Assembly (NCBI RefSeq): GCF_040685555.1
Contig: NZ_JBFBIK010000015.1
Location: 22,983 to 86,982, forward strand
Direction: 5' to 3'
Length of the DNA stretch: 64,000 nt
Source of the DNA: Sphaerisporangium sp040685555
GTDB lineage: Bacteria; Actinomycetota; Actinomycetes; Streptosporangiales; Streptosporangiaceae
Shown: positions 22,818-30,968 of the stretch, piece by piece
How the letters are laid out: each line of letters opens with the position of its first letter
Numbering within the stretch: the first letter of the stretch is position 1
Position numbers and translations under genes: made by a program
The notes under the pieces: model-generated
Database searches by the model: none
What the model was told of the DNA's origin: nothing
Seen by the model: the letters and a program-made list of their open reading frames with translations, nothing else

Positions 22818-24304
22818 GCGTCGTCTCGTTCCTTCGCCTGCTGGGCGGCTCTGGCCGCGAACCAGACCATACCTGCGCCAAGAGCGATCATGCCGATGAT
22901 GACCGGCCACTGGAGAGGCTCCGGCATGTAGAGCGCGAGGAACCAGCTCCGCTGGTCCGCCCCGAAGATCTTCAAGAACATCGCCACCAGGCCCTGAGGG
23001 AACAGCGGCAGCCAGAACAGCCCCCAGCAGACGCCCATCAGCTTCTGCTTCCACACGGGCAGTGTGGACCCGCAGGCTTCCGCGGAGAACGCGCGCGGAA
23101 GCTCAACGGTGGCCACGGTCGGCCCGCCCGGAGGGCTGTGCAGCGCGAGGACGCCGTCGAACGCGGACAGCCGGCGCTCGATGCCGCGCAGGCCGCTGCC
23201 CCGCGAGGGATCGGCCCCGCCGTGGCCGTCGTCGGTCACGGTGACGCGCAGGGCGGAGCGGCGGTGGCTGATGTCGATCGCGACGTTCGCGGCGTCGCCG
23301 TGCCTGCTGGCGTTCGCGAGCAGCTCGCTGATGACGAAGTAGGCGGCCGACTCGACGGGCGCCTCGGGACGTACGGGCAGCTCGACGCTGACCGTGACCT
23401 TGAGAGGGCTGTCGAGGGCGAGAGCCCGTACGGCGTCGCCGAGGCCGCGCTCGGCCAGGACCGGCGGGTGGATGCCCCGCACGAGCTGGCGCAGCTCGAT
23501 CAGCGAGGCCGCCGAGGCCTCCCTCACCTTGGCGATGAGCGCCTTGGCCGCCTTCGGGTCGGAGTCCATGAGCTCCTCGGCCGCGCCGAGGGTCATGCCG
23601 ATGGCCACCAGACGTGCCTGGGCGCCGTCGTGCAGGTCGCGCTCTATGCGCCGGAGCTCGGCGGCCTGCGAGTCGACCACTTCGGTGTGCACCTGGGTGA
23701 GGTGCCGCACCTCGTTGGCCAGGCGGGCCTTCAGCGTGGGGGCCAGCAGCAACCGGGCCCACAGGCCGTGGACGCGTGCGATCCTCGGAGCCACGAGCAC
23801 CCCCGCGACGACGAGGACGACTCCGGCGAGCATCTCCACCGGGTGCCCCACCCTCGCCAGGACGACGCCGTACCCCACCATGAGCAGCGGTGAGATGGCC
23901 AGCAGGCCGCCGATCAGCGGCTCGGCCAGCAGCCAGGCGAAGTCGCGCCAGGTGGCGGGGTCCTTGATCATCCAGTTCCAGGTCCTGTTGAAGGACGGGA
24001 TCAGGGACGTGCGGTAGAGCTGCCGGCCCTCGCGGTACCAGCCGTCCCGCTGGGGCTGGGGCGGGGGCGGCGCGGCGCGGTAGGGGGCGGCGATCTCCAC
24101 TCCCGACCACGCGCGGGCGACCGCGCGTGCCTGGCCCGCGCGGCCGCGGACCATGCGCACCGTGGCCGGGAACAGGAAGACCATTCCGAGCCCGAAGCAC
24201 AGCACGAACACCACCGCGGTGATCGCGAGCATGACCATGTTCGTGACGGCCAGCGTGAACAGCACGAGACCGTGACCAAAGCCGACCACCGTCCTGAGAA
24301 CCAT
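22814..24304 (-). CDS. NarX-type sensor histidine kinase with C-terminal membrane helices
   Basis: The protein is 496 residues. Four hydrophobic segments in the first 175 residues form the sensor, including a DUF-like W-x-x-x-x-D-P-A-T-W-R-D loop. HisKA_3 has R-R-I-E-R-D-L-H-D-G-A-Q-A-R-L with phospho-accepting H225, then the ATPase domain (N-box E-L-L-A-N-A-S-R-H; G-box D-D-G-H-G-G-A and G-S-G-L-R-G-I). Unusually, about 90 residues with two more membrane helices (430-490) follow the ATPase domain. It is upstream of and coupled to the response regulator and divergent from the exporter. Confidence 0.92.
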   Translation of the reverse strand: MVLRTVVGFGHGLVLFTLAVTNMVMLAITAVVFVLCFGLGMVFLFPATVRMVRGRAGQARAVARAWSGVEIAAPYRAAPPPPQPQRDGWYREGRQLYRTSLIPSFNRTWNWMIKDPATWRDFAWLLAEPLIGGLLAISPLLMVGYGVVLARVGHPVEMLAGVVLVVAGVLVAPRIARVHGLWARLLLAPTLKARLANEVRHLTQVHTEVVDSQAAELRRIERDLHDGAQARLVAIGMTLGAAEELMDSDPKAAKALIAKVREASAASLIELRQLVRGIHPPVLAERGLGDAVRALALDSPLKVTVSVELPVRPEAPVESAAYFVISELLANASRHGDAANVAIDISHRRSALRVTVTDDGHGGADPSRGSGLRGIERRLSAFDGVLALHSPPGGPTVATVELPRAFSAEACGSTLPVWKQKLMGVCWGLFWLPLFPQGLVAMFLKIFGADQRSWFLALYMPEPLQWPVIIGMIALGAGMVWFAARAAQQAKERDDA

Positions 24305-24362
24305 GCGCCCCAGTCTGGTTCACCGGGCCGGTAGTTCGAAGTAGCCGTGGACACCCTGTTCA

Positions 24363-24380
24363 GGTGTATCTAAGTACACC
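24363..24380. promoter_or_regulatory. Inverted repeat in exporter promoter (probable response-regulator site)
   Basis: GGTGTA-TCTAAG-TACACC is a perfect 6-bp inverted repeat. A second, overlapping repeat uses ACACC (24350s) and GGTGT. It lies 45 bp upstream of the -10 TAGCGT (24425-24430), a position suited to an activator bound between the divergent kinase and exporter genes. Confidence 0.55.
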
Positions 24381-24437
24381 CCCGTTCGGGCCGCAGGCGC
24401 ATTCCGGCGGCAGGCCGCGATTCCTAGCGTCGATGGC

Positions 24438-25349
24438 ATGGAAATCATCGAGATCACCAAGCTGCGCAAGCTTTACGGCAAGCAGGTGGCGGTCGACGAC
24501 GTGTCGTTCGCCGTGGAGGAAGGCGAGATCTTCGGCGTGGTCGGGCGGAACGGCGCCGGGAAGACCACGACGGTCGAGTGCGTCTCCGGGCTCCGCACGC
24601 CCGACGGCGGGACGATCACCGTCACGGGTCTCGATCCGCGCCGCGATCGCGCCGAGCTGCGGCGACGGGTCGGCGTGCAGCTCCAGGACTGCTCACTCCC
24701 GGACAAGCTCAAGGTGTGGGAGGCGCTCGACCTCTACGCGTCCTTCTACGACCGGCCCGCGGACTGGAGGAAGCTGCTGGACGAGGTCGGCCTCGGCCAG
24801 AAGCGGGACACGACGTTCGCCAAGCTCTCCGGCGGGCAGCGGCAACGGCTGTCGATCGCCCTCGCCCTGGTCGGCGCCCCGCGCGTGGCGATCCTGGACG
24901 AGCTCACCACCGGCCTCGACCCGCAGGCGCGGCGGGAGACCTGGGACCTCATCGAGCTGGTCAGGTCCCGCGGCGTCACGATCGTCCTGGTCACCCACTT
25001 CATGGAGGAGGCGGAACGGCTCTGCGACCGGGTCGCCGTGATCGACGGGGGGCGCGTGGCGGCGATCGACTCGCCGGCGGGTCTGATCGCGCGGGTGGAG
25101 GGCGGGCAACGGGTCAGCTTCCGCGGCCCTCCCGGCGCCGACCGCATCCTCAGGTCTGTTCCGGAGGTGGAGGGTGTCACCAGGAACGGCGACACCGTCA
25201 CGGTGACCGGATCGGAGAACCTCCTCCTGGCCGTGACCACCGCCCTCGCCGCGAACCAGATCGTCCCCACCGGGCTCCAGATGGAGCGCGCGACGCTGGA
25301 CGACGCCTTCCTCACCCTCACCGGCCGCCCGGTCACCGACGCGTCCTAG
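24438..25349 (+). CDS. ABC transporter ATP-binding protein (ABC-2 exporter)
   Basis: The protein is 303 residues. Walker A is G-R-N-G-A-G-K-T (36-43), the signature is L-S-G-G-Q-R-Q-R-L, and Walker B is V-A-I-L-D-E-L-T-T-G-L-D-P. The C-terminal about 80 residues are the extra domain found in drug and lipid exporter ATPases (R-V-S-F-R-G-P-P-G-A to A-T-L-D-D-A-F-L-T-L-T-G). The ATG at 24438 has no ribosome binding site and TAGCGT seven bases before it, so the transcript is probably leaderless. It powers the permease encoded next, and control by the divergent two-component system is likely. The cargo is unknown. Confidence 0.93.
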   Translation: MEIIEITKLRKLYGKQVAVDDVSFAVEEGEIFGVVGRNGAGKTTTVECVSGLRTPDGGTITVTGLDPRRDRAELRRRVGVQLQDCSLPDKLKVWEALDLYASFYDRPADWRKLLDEVGLGQKRDTTFAKLSGGQRQRLSIALALVGAPRVAILDELTTGLDPQARRETWDLIELVRSRGVTIVLVTHFMEEAERLCDRVAVIDGGRVAAIDSPAGLIARVEGGQRVSFRGPPGADRILRSVPEVEGVTRNGDTVTVTGSENLLLAVTTALAANQIVPTGLQMERATLDDAFLTLTGRPVTDAS

Positions 25350-25361
25350 GAGGACCTCCCC

Positions 25362-26144
25362 ATGTCGACCACCATCCCCATCAAGACCACGCGCAGGGGG
25401 ACGAGCCTGCGCAAGCTAGCCCTCACGGAGACAAAGCTCTACCTGCGAGAACCTCTCACGGCGTTCTTCGCGCTCCTGCTCCCCCTCACGCTGCTGCTGG
25501 TCCTCGGCAGCGCCATCCCCGGCTTCCGCACCCCTGACCCCTCGCTCGGCGGCGAGCGGGTGGTGGACACCCAGCTGCCCGCCATGATGATCCTGCTGTC
25601 GGTCGTGACCTCCGCGTTCAGCGTGATCCCGACGGTGCTCGCGGTGTACCGGGAGCGCGGGGTCCTGCGCCGCCTGTCCATCACCCCGGCCTCGCCGGGT
25701 GCGCTGCTGGTCGCCCAGTTGCTGCTCAACCTGGTGGCGACGGTCGTGGCCGGCCTCTTGATGATCGTGTTCGGAAACCTGGTGCTCGGCACGCGCGTGC
25801 CCGCCCAGCTCTTGTGGTTCGTCCTGGTCTTCCTCCTCGGGGTCTGCGCCATGTTCGCCCTCGGCCTGCTCATCGCGGCCGTCGTCCCGAACAGCCGCGC
25901 CGCCGGCGGGATCGGGGCGATCGTGATGTTCCCCCTGCTCTTCCTCGCGGGGATGTGGCTGCCCCGCGAGCTGATGCCCGAGGTCCTGCGGAGGCTCAGC
26001 GACTTCACGCCGACGGGCGCGTTCGGCCAGGCCCTGCGCGACACGTGGGCGGGCGCGTCTCCGCAGGTGCTTCACCTGGCCGTCCTCGCCGTGTGGGCGC
26101 TGGTGGCCGGCGTGCTCGCGGCGCGGACGTTCCGCTGGGAGTGA
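25362..26144 (+). CDS. ABC-2 type transporter permease
   Basis: The protein is 260 residues with six predicted transmembrane helices. The first is near residues 25-45 (F-F-A-L-L-L-P-L-T-L-L-L-V-L-G), and a long external loop follows. The family motif is in G-G-I-G-A-I-V-M-F-P-L-L-F-L-A-G-M-W-L-P (about 185-205). AGGAGGACCTCCCC lies upstream of the ATG at 25362, 12 bp after the ATPase gene. Together they make an exporter of the kind used for antibiotics or lipids. A strong terminator follows. Confidence 0.92.
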   Translation: MSTTIPIKTTRRGTSLRKLALTETKLYLREPLTAFFALLLPLTLLLVLGSAIPGFRTPDPSLGGERVVDTQLPAMMILLSVVTSAFSVIPTVLAVYRERGVLRRLSITPASPGALLVAQLLLNLVATVVAGLLMIVFGNLVLGTRVPAQLLWFVLVFLLGVCAMFALGLLIAAVVPNSRAAGGIGAIVMFPLLFLAGMWLPRELMPEVLRRLSDFTPTGAFGQALRDTWAGASPQVLHLAVLAVWALVAGVLAARTFRWE

Positions 26145-26157
26145 CCTCCGGCCTCTA

Positions 26158-26201
26158 CCGGGGTACGGCCCGCGCGGGGCGGCCGTACCCCGGCATTTTA
26201 T
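26158..26201 (+). terminator. Strong terminator of the exporter operon
   Basis: CCGGGGTACGGCC (26158-26170) pairs perfectly with GGCCGTACCCCGG (26181-26193), followed by CATTTTATTT. This is one of the best intrinsic terminators in the window. Confidence 0.9.
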
Positions 26202-26230
26202 TTCGCGACCCCTGTGAAAACCTGGATCCC

Positions 26231-26977
26231 ATGATCACACTCGCCCATGTCAGCGATGTCCACATCGACGGAACCCCGCGGAGTGCCGAGCGCGTCGAGC
26301 GGGTCGTACGTCACATCTCCGGCCTTCCCGGGCCGATCGACGCCGTGCTGGTGACCGGTGACATCGCCGACCACGGAACCGTGGAGGAGTACGAGATCGC
26401 CCGGGAGCTGCTGCGGTTCCCGTACCCGACGATCATCTGCCCGGGGAACCACGACAGCAGGCCGGAGTTCCGTAAGGTGCTGCTCGGCGAGGCCGGTGAC
26501 ACCGGCAGGCCCGTCAACCAGGTGCTCCGCGCCGGCGGCGCGACGATCGCCCTGTGCGATTCCAGCATCCCCGGCCGCGACGACGGTTACCTCGACGACG
26601 AGACCCTGCGGTGGCTCGCCGAGGTCCTGGAGTCGTCCGGCGCGCCGGTCCTCGTCGGCATGCACCACCAGCCGGTGCCGGTCGGCATCCCCTACGTCGA
26701 CGAGATCGGGCTCAAGGAGCCCGAGCGCCTGGAGGCGGTGCTCCACGCGCATCCCCAGGTCGTGGGCCTCCTGGTCGGGCACGTCCACACCGCCGCCGCG
26801 ACCACCTTCGCGGGCCTCCCGGTGTACGTCGCGCCGGGCGTGGCCTCGACGGCGCTGCTCCCGCAGGAGTCCACGGCATGGCCGCCGGTCGACTTCGACC
26901 TGCCTCCCGGATTCGCGCTGCACGTACTGACCGGCGACGGCCGCCTGACCTCCCACGCCCGCGTGGTCCTGCCCTGA
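26231..26977 (+). CDS. Metallophosphoesterase (calcineurin-like phosphodiesterase)
   Basis: The protein is 248 residues. All metal-ligand motifs of the family are present: H-V-S-D-V-H-I (D9, H11), V-T-G-D-I-A-D-H, G-N-H-D-S, V-G-M-H-H-Q-P and V-G-H-V-H-T. This set and the length match class III (CpdA-like) cyclic-nucleotide phosphodiesterases, which act on 2',3'- or 3',5'-cAMP, glycerophosphodiesters or similar compounds. It is cytoplasmic with no signal peptide. It follows the exporter terminator, so it is its own unit. The ATG at 26231 has no clear ribosome binding site. Confidence 0.9.
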   Translation: MITLAHVSDVHIDGTPRSAERVERVVRHISGLPGPIDAVLVTGDIADHGTVEEYEIARELLRFPYPTIICPGNHDSRPEFRKVLLGEAGDTGRPVNQVLRAGGATIALCDSSIPGRDDGYLDDETLRWLAEVLESSGAPVLVGMHHQPVPVGIPYVDEIGLKEPERLEAVLHAHPQVVGLLVGHVHTAAATTFAGLPVYVAPGVASTALLPQESTAWPPVDFDLPPGFALHVLTGDGRLTSHARVVLP

Positions 26978-26993
26978 ACCCGGTGACACCGAG

Positions 26994-27145
26994 ATGCCGA
27001 GCGAGGACGTCGTCGCCTGGAACGACGGTTCCATGGCGACCAGGAGCAACTCGACATCGCCGACGGCCGCGTCCACCAGATCTTCGGCGTCCTCAACCCC
27101 GACAAGCTGGTCCATGTCCGCCCAGGCCTTTCGGTGGACTCGTGA
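26994..27145 (+). pseudogene. Decayed remnant of a SigJ-like (SnoaL-tailed) sigma factor gene
   Basis: In one frame the text reads EDVVAWNDG. In the next frame it reads DIADGRVHQIFGVLNPDKL, followed by V-H-V and an in-frame TGA at 27143-27145. Both pieces look like the SnoaL-like C-terminal domain of SigJ/ECF41 sigma factors, where D-V-V-x-x-x-D-G-G is followed some 80 residues later by V-x-D-G-R-I-x-x-I-x-x-V-R-N-P-D-K-L. The sigma region and most of the SnoaL domain are missing and the two pieces are out of frame. It is inert and probably transcribed only by chance. Confidence 0.45.
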
Positions 27146-27207
27146 CCTGCCCGGTGCCGCCGCGGTTCGCTTCTCTCCGGATCTTTTCCAATGCGGTACG
27201 AGCAGGC

Positions 27208-28563
27208 TCAGTGGGGTGCCATGTCGACGAAGCGGCTGTAGTGACCCTGGAAGGCGACCGTGACCGTGGCGGTGGGGCCGTTACGGTGCTTGGCCACGAT
27301 GAGGTCGGCCTCGCCGGCGCGCGGCGACTCGCGCTCGTAGGCGTCCTCCCTGTGGAGGAGGATCACAACATCGGCATCCTGCTCAATCGACCCTGATTCG
27401 CGCAAGTCGGACACCTGAGGGCGCTTGTCGGTGCGCTGCTCGGGGCCACGGTTGAGCTGGGAGATCGCGATGACGGGCACCTCCAGCTCCTTGGCGAGGA
27501 GCTTGAGGGCACGGGAGATCTCGGACACCTCCTGCTGACGGCTCTCGGTCTTCTTCGGCGAGCTCATCAGCTGGAGGTAGTCGACGATGACGAAGCGCAG
27601 GTCGTGACGCTGCTTGAGGCGGCGGCACTTGGCGCGGATCTCCATCATCGACATGTTGGGAGAGTCGTCGATGAACAGCGGCGCCTCGGCGACCTCGCTC
27701 ATGCGCCGCGCGAGGCGTGTCCAGTCGTCGTCGTTCATCGTGCCCGAGCGCATCGTGTGCAGGGCCACCCGGGCCTCGGCCGACAGCAGACGCATCGTGA
27801 TCTCATTGCGCGACATTTCCAGAGAGAACACGACTGTCGCCATATGGTGCTTGATAGCCGCGGATCTGGCGAAATCGAGCCCCAGCGTCGACTTGCCGAT
27901 GGCGGGACGCGCCGCTACGACGATCATCTGGCCGGGGTGGAGGCCGTTCATCAGGGCGTCGAGGTCCTGGAAGCCGGTCGGGACGCCGACCATCTGGCCA
28001 CTGCGGCTGCCGATGGCCTCGATCTCGTCGAGAGCGCCCGGCATGATCTCGGACAGCGGGCGGTAGTCCTCGCTGGTGCGGCGCTCGGTGACCGCGTAGA
28101 TCTCGGCCTGGGCCCGGTCGACCAGCTCGTCGACCTCTTCGTTCTGCCCGCCGTACCCGTAGGAGACGATGCGGGTGCCGGCCTCGATGAGCCGCCGCAG
28201 GATCGCCTGCTCCCGCACGATCTTGGCGTAGTAGCCGGCGTTCGCGGCCGTGGGGACGACGGCCGTCAGGGTGTGGACGTAGGCGCCGCCGCCCACGCGC
28301 GCGATCTCACCGCGCTTGGACAGCTCGCCGAAGATCGTCACCGCGTCCGCCGGCTCACCCCGCCCGTACAGGTCGAGGATGGCGTCGTAGATGATCTGGT
28401 GGGCCGGCCGGTAGAAGTCGTCGGAGCGCAGGACCTCGACCACGTCGGCGATGGCGTCCTTGGACAGCAGCATGCCGCCCAGCACCGACTGCTCGGCCTC
28501 GATGTTGCTCGGGGGCGTGCGCTCGAAGGGTGCATCGAAGGCGGGGACCACTTCACTGCTCAA
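27208..28563 (-). CDS. dnaB: Replicative DNA helicase
   Basis: The protein is 451 residues. DnaB is the hexameric 5'-3' helicase of the replication fork. The N-terminal domain starts T-P-P-S-N-I-E-A-E-Q-S-V-L-G-G-M-L-L. Walker A in the RecA-like domain is A-A-R-P-A-I-G-K-S-T, and the arginine finger region is L-K-L-L-A-K-E-L. No intein interrupts it. A TTG at 28563 with AGGAGG eight bases before it is the likely start; an upstream extension to 28659 is open. The divergent MATE gene shares a 300-bp promoter region rich in DnaA-box-like sequences. Confidence 0.96.
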   Translation of the reverse strand: MSSEVVPAFDAPFERTPPSNIEAEQSVLGGMLLSKDAIADVVEVLRSDDFYRPAHQIIYDAILDLYGRGEPADAVTIFGELSKRGEIARVGGGAYVHTLTAVVPTAANAGYYAKIVREQAILRRLIEAGTRIVSYGYGGQNEEVDELVDRAQAEIYAVTERRTSEDYRPLSEIMPGALDEIEAIGSRSGQMVGVPTGFQDLDALMNGLHPGQMIVVAARPAIGKSTLGLDFARSAAIKHHMATVVFSLEMSRNEITMRLLSAEARVALHTMRSGTMNDDDWTRLARRMSEVAEAPLFIDDSPNMSMMEIRAKCRRLKQRHDLRFVIVDYLQLMSSPKKTESRQQEVSEISRALKLLAKELEVPVIAISQLNRGPEQRTDKRPQVSDLRESGSIEQDADVVILLHREDAYERESPRAGEADLIVAKHRNGPTATVTVAFQGHYSRFVDMAPH

Positions 28564-28662
28564 CTGGCCGCCTCCTACGAACTCCCGTGCCACCCCCGAA
28601 GTAGCCGGGGTGACAGTTTCGCCGGTTCTGGAGGAACCGGCAACGCGTCCTGTCGACAACGT

Positions 28663-28790
28663 TGTGGATAACGTGTGCAGTTCTCGTCACGAGGTGTGGG
28701 CAGCCTGGGGACAACCCTGTGGATAACCGATGTGCATAACCACAGAACCCTTATTGAGCAGGGGAAACGGTGTCCACGAGCTGTGGAGAA
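28663..28790 (+). promoter_or_regulatory. Cluster of DnaA-box-like sequences upstream of dnaB
   Basis: TGTGGATAA (28663-28671 and 28718-28726) is the exact complement of TTATCCACA, the strongest DnaA box. TGTGCATAA (28731-28739) is a single-base variant. TGGGGACAA (about 28706) and TGTGGAGAA (28782-28790) are weaker. All point the same way and lie in the divergent dnaB/MATE promoter. DnaA control of dnaB transcription is inference. Confidence 0.6.
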
Positions 28791-28866
28791 AAGAAAGTCG
28801 GCACGACACGTGGATAGTCGCCCGCGGCCGTCCCGACCACGGCGGTGTAAGGGGCAAGATAGACGA

Positions 28867-30177
28867 GTGTCTCTTACCCCCCACGTCGGTAGCCGGGAGA
28901 TCCTCAGGCTCGCCATTCCGGCCTTCGGCGCGCTGGTGGCCGAGCCACTGTTCATCCTCGTGGACTACGCGATCGTCGGCCGGCTCGGCACGACCTCGCT
29001 CGGCGCGCTCGGCATCGCCGGCACCGCCCTGACCACGCTGGTGAACGTCTGCGTCTTCCTGGCGTACGGCACCACCGCGGCGGTGGCGAGGCAGGTGGGC
29101 GCGGGGAACCTCTCGCGGGCGGTCAAGCAGGGCATCGACGGGCTCTGGCTGGCCACCGCCATCGGCCTGACCCTGATCGCGGCGTGCTGGCCGCTCGCCC
29201 CGTGGCTCGTCGAGCTGTTCGGCGCCTCCCCTGGCGTGGCCGCCCAGGCGGTCACGTACCTGCGGATCAGCCTGCTGGGCACCCCGCCCATGCTCATCAT
29301 CCTGGCCGGCACCGGCATCCTTCGCGGCCTGCAGGACACGGTGACCCCGCTGGCCGTCGCCGTCGGCTCGTTCACGCTCAACGCGGTGCTGAACGCCGTG
29401 TTCGTGCTCGTCCTCCACTGGGGCATCGCGGGGTCCGCCTGGGGCACCGTCCTCGCTCAGGGGCTCGGAGCGGCCGTCTACCTGCTCGTCGCCGCCAGGG
29501 CCGCCCGCGAGCACCACGTCTCGCTGAAGCCGCACCTCGCGGGGATCAGGGACTTTGGGACGGCGGGGATCGCGCTGCTGGTCCGCACGGTCTGCCTGCG
29601 CCTCGTGCTGATCGTCGCGACGGGCGTCGCCACCCGCATGGGAATCGCCCAGCTCGCGGCACACTCGATCGCGACCCAGATCTGGTCGCTGCTCGCGTTC
29701 GCCCTCGACGCCATCGCGATCGCGGGTCAGGCGATCACCGGGCGCGCCCTCGGCGCCGGAGACGTCCAGCGGACGCGCGCCGCCACGCGGACCATGGTGA
29801 CCTGGGGCATCGGGTACGGGGCGTTCCTCGCGCTCGCGATCGTCCTCCTGCGTCCGGCCATCCCGCATCTGTTCGGCGCGGACCCCGCTGTGAGCGCCGA
29901 GCTCGCGGCCGTGCTGTGGATCGTCGCGCTGCTCCAGCCCCTGGCCGGCGTGGTGTTCGTCCTCGACGGGGTGCTGATCGGAGCGGGCGACCGGCGCTAC
30001 CTCGCCTGGGCCTCCGCCGTCACGACGATCGTCTATCTCCCGGCGGTCTTCGGCGTGGTCCACCTCGGCGGCGGCCTCGTGGCGCTGTGGATGGCGTTCA
30101 TGGTGTGGATGGCGGCCCGCGCGGTCACCCTCGGGGTGCGCGCGTACGGCCGTGCGTGGCTGGTCACCGGCGGCTGA
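28867..30177 (+). CDS. MATE family efflux transporter (DinF-like)
   Basis: The protein is 436 residues with about 12 transmembrane helices. Typical features are A-I-P-A-F-G-A-L-V-A-E-P-L-F-I-L-V-D-Y-A-I-V-G-R-L-G at the start and the V-A-R-Q-V-G-A-G-N segment, repeated in the second half (A-G-Q-A-I-T-G-R-A-L-G-A-G-D). MATE proteins expel cationic drugs or metabolites using proton or sodium gradients. The GTG at 28867 has no ribosome binding site and CAAGAT six bases upstream, so it may be leaderless. It is divergent from dnaB. Confidence 0.92.
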   Translation: MSLTPHVGSREILRLAIPAFGALVAEPLFILVDYAIVGRLGTTSLGALGIAGTALTTLVNVCVFLAYGTTAAVARQVGAGNLSRAVKQGIDGLWLATAIGLTLIAACWPLAPWLVELFGASPGVAAQAVTYLRISLLGTPPMLIILAGTGILRGLQDTVTPLAVAVGSFTLNAVLNAVFVLVLHWGIAGSAWGTVLAQGLGAAVYLLVAARAAREHHVSLKPHLAGIRDFGTAGIALLVRTVCLRLVLIVATGVATRMGIAQLAAHSIATQIWSLLAFALDAIAIAGQAITGRALGAGDVQRTRAATRTMVTWGIGYGAFLALAIVLLRPAIPHLFGADPAVSAELAAVLWIVALLQPLAGVVFVLDGVLIGAGDRRYLAWASAVTTIVYLPAVFGVVHLGGGLVALWMAFMVWMAARAVTLGVRAYGRAWLVTGG

Positions 30178-30221
30178 CCGGCCCGCCGAACCCGCCGCCC
30201 GCCCGCATGTCGCCGGCGGGG

Positions 30222-30968
30222 TCATATGCGACGGGCGTCGAGCACCCGGCGGAGGAACTCCCTGGTGCGGGGCTCCCGGGGATCGGTGAAGATCTGCTCG
30301 GCCGTGCCCTGCTCCAGCAGGACCCCTTCGTCCAGGAAGCACACCTTGTCGGCGATGTCGCGCGCGAAGCCCATCTCGTGCGTGGCAAGGATCATCGTCA
30401 TCCCGGACTCCTTGAGCTCACGGATGATCTCCAGCACCTCGGCGACCAGCGCGGGGTCGAGGGCCGAGGTCACCTCGTCGAGCAGGAGCAGGCGGGGACG
30501 GGTGGCCAGCGCCCTGATGATCGCCACCCGTTGCTGCTGGCCGCCGGACAGCCGGTCGGGGTAGGCCCCGGCCTTGCCGTCGAGGCCGAACCGGGACAGC
30601 AACTCGTGTGCGTGCTCCTCGGCCTGTGCCTTCCCCATGCCGTGCACCTTCCTCGGTGCGAGCGTGATGTTCTCCAGCACGGTCAGGTAAGGAAAGAGGT
30701 TGTACGACTGGAAGACCATGCCGATGCGCTTGCGCACGTCGTCCGGGTTCGCCCGCACGTCGGTGATCTCGGTGCCGTCAAGCCGGATCGCACCGTCGTC
30801 CACTGTCTCGAGCAGGTTGACGCAGCGCAGCAGGGTCGACTTGCCCGACCCCGAGGCGCCGATCAGGCAGACCACCTCGTGGGAGTCCACCGACAGGTCG
30901 ATGCCGCGCAGCACGCTGTGCCGGTGGTAGTGCTTCCAGACACCCTCGATCTCCAGCAGGCCGCTCAC
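30222..30968 (-). CDS. Polar amino acid ABC transporter ATP-binding protein
   Basis: The protein is 248 residues, a GlnQ/HisP-type ATPase. Walker A is G-A-S-G-S-G-K-S-T, the Q-loop M-V-F-Q-S-Y-N-L-F-P is the family hallmark, the signature is L-S-G-G-Q-Q-Q-R-V-A-I, and Walker B is L-L-L-L-D-E-V-T-S-A-L-D-P. It energises import of a polar amino acid. The ATG at 30968 overlaps the permease stop by four bases. It is the third gene of the binding protein-permease-ATPase operon. Confidence 0.93.
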   Translation of the reverse strand: MSGLLEIEGVWKHYHRHSVLRGIDLSVDSHEVVCLIGASGSGKSTLLRCVNLLETVDDGAIRLDGTEITDVRANPDDVRKRIGMVFQSYNLFPYLTVLENITLAPRKVHGMGKAQAEEHAHELLSRFGLDGKAGAYPDRLSGGQQQRVAIIRALATRPRLLLLDEVTSALDPALVAEVLEIIRELKESGMTMILATHEMGFARDIADKVCFLDEGVLLEQGTAEQIFTDPREPRTREFLRRVLDARRI

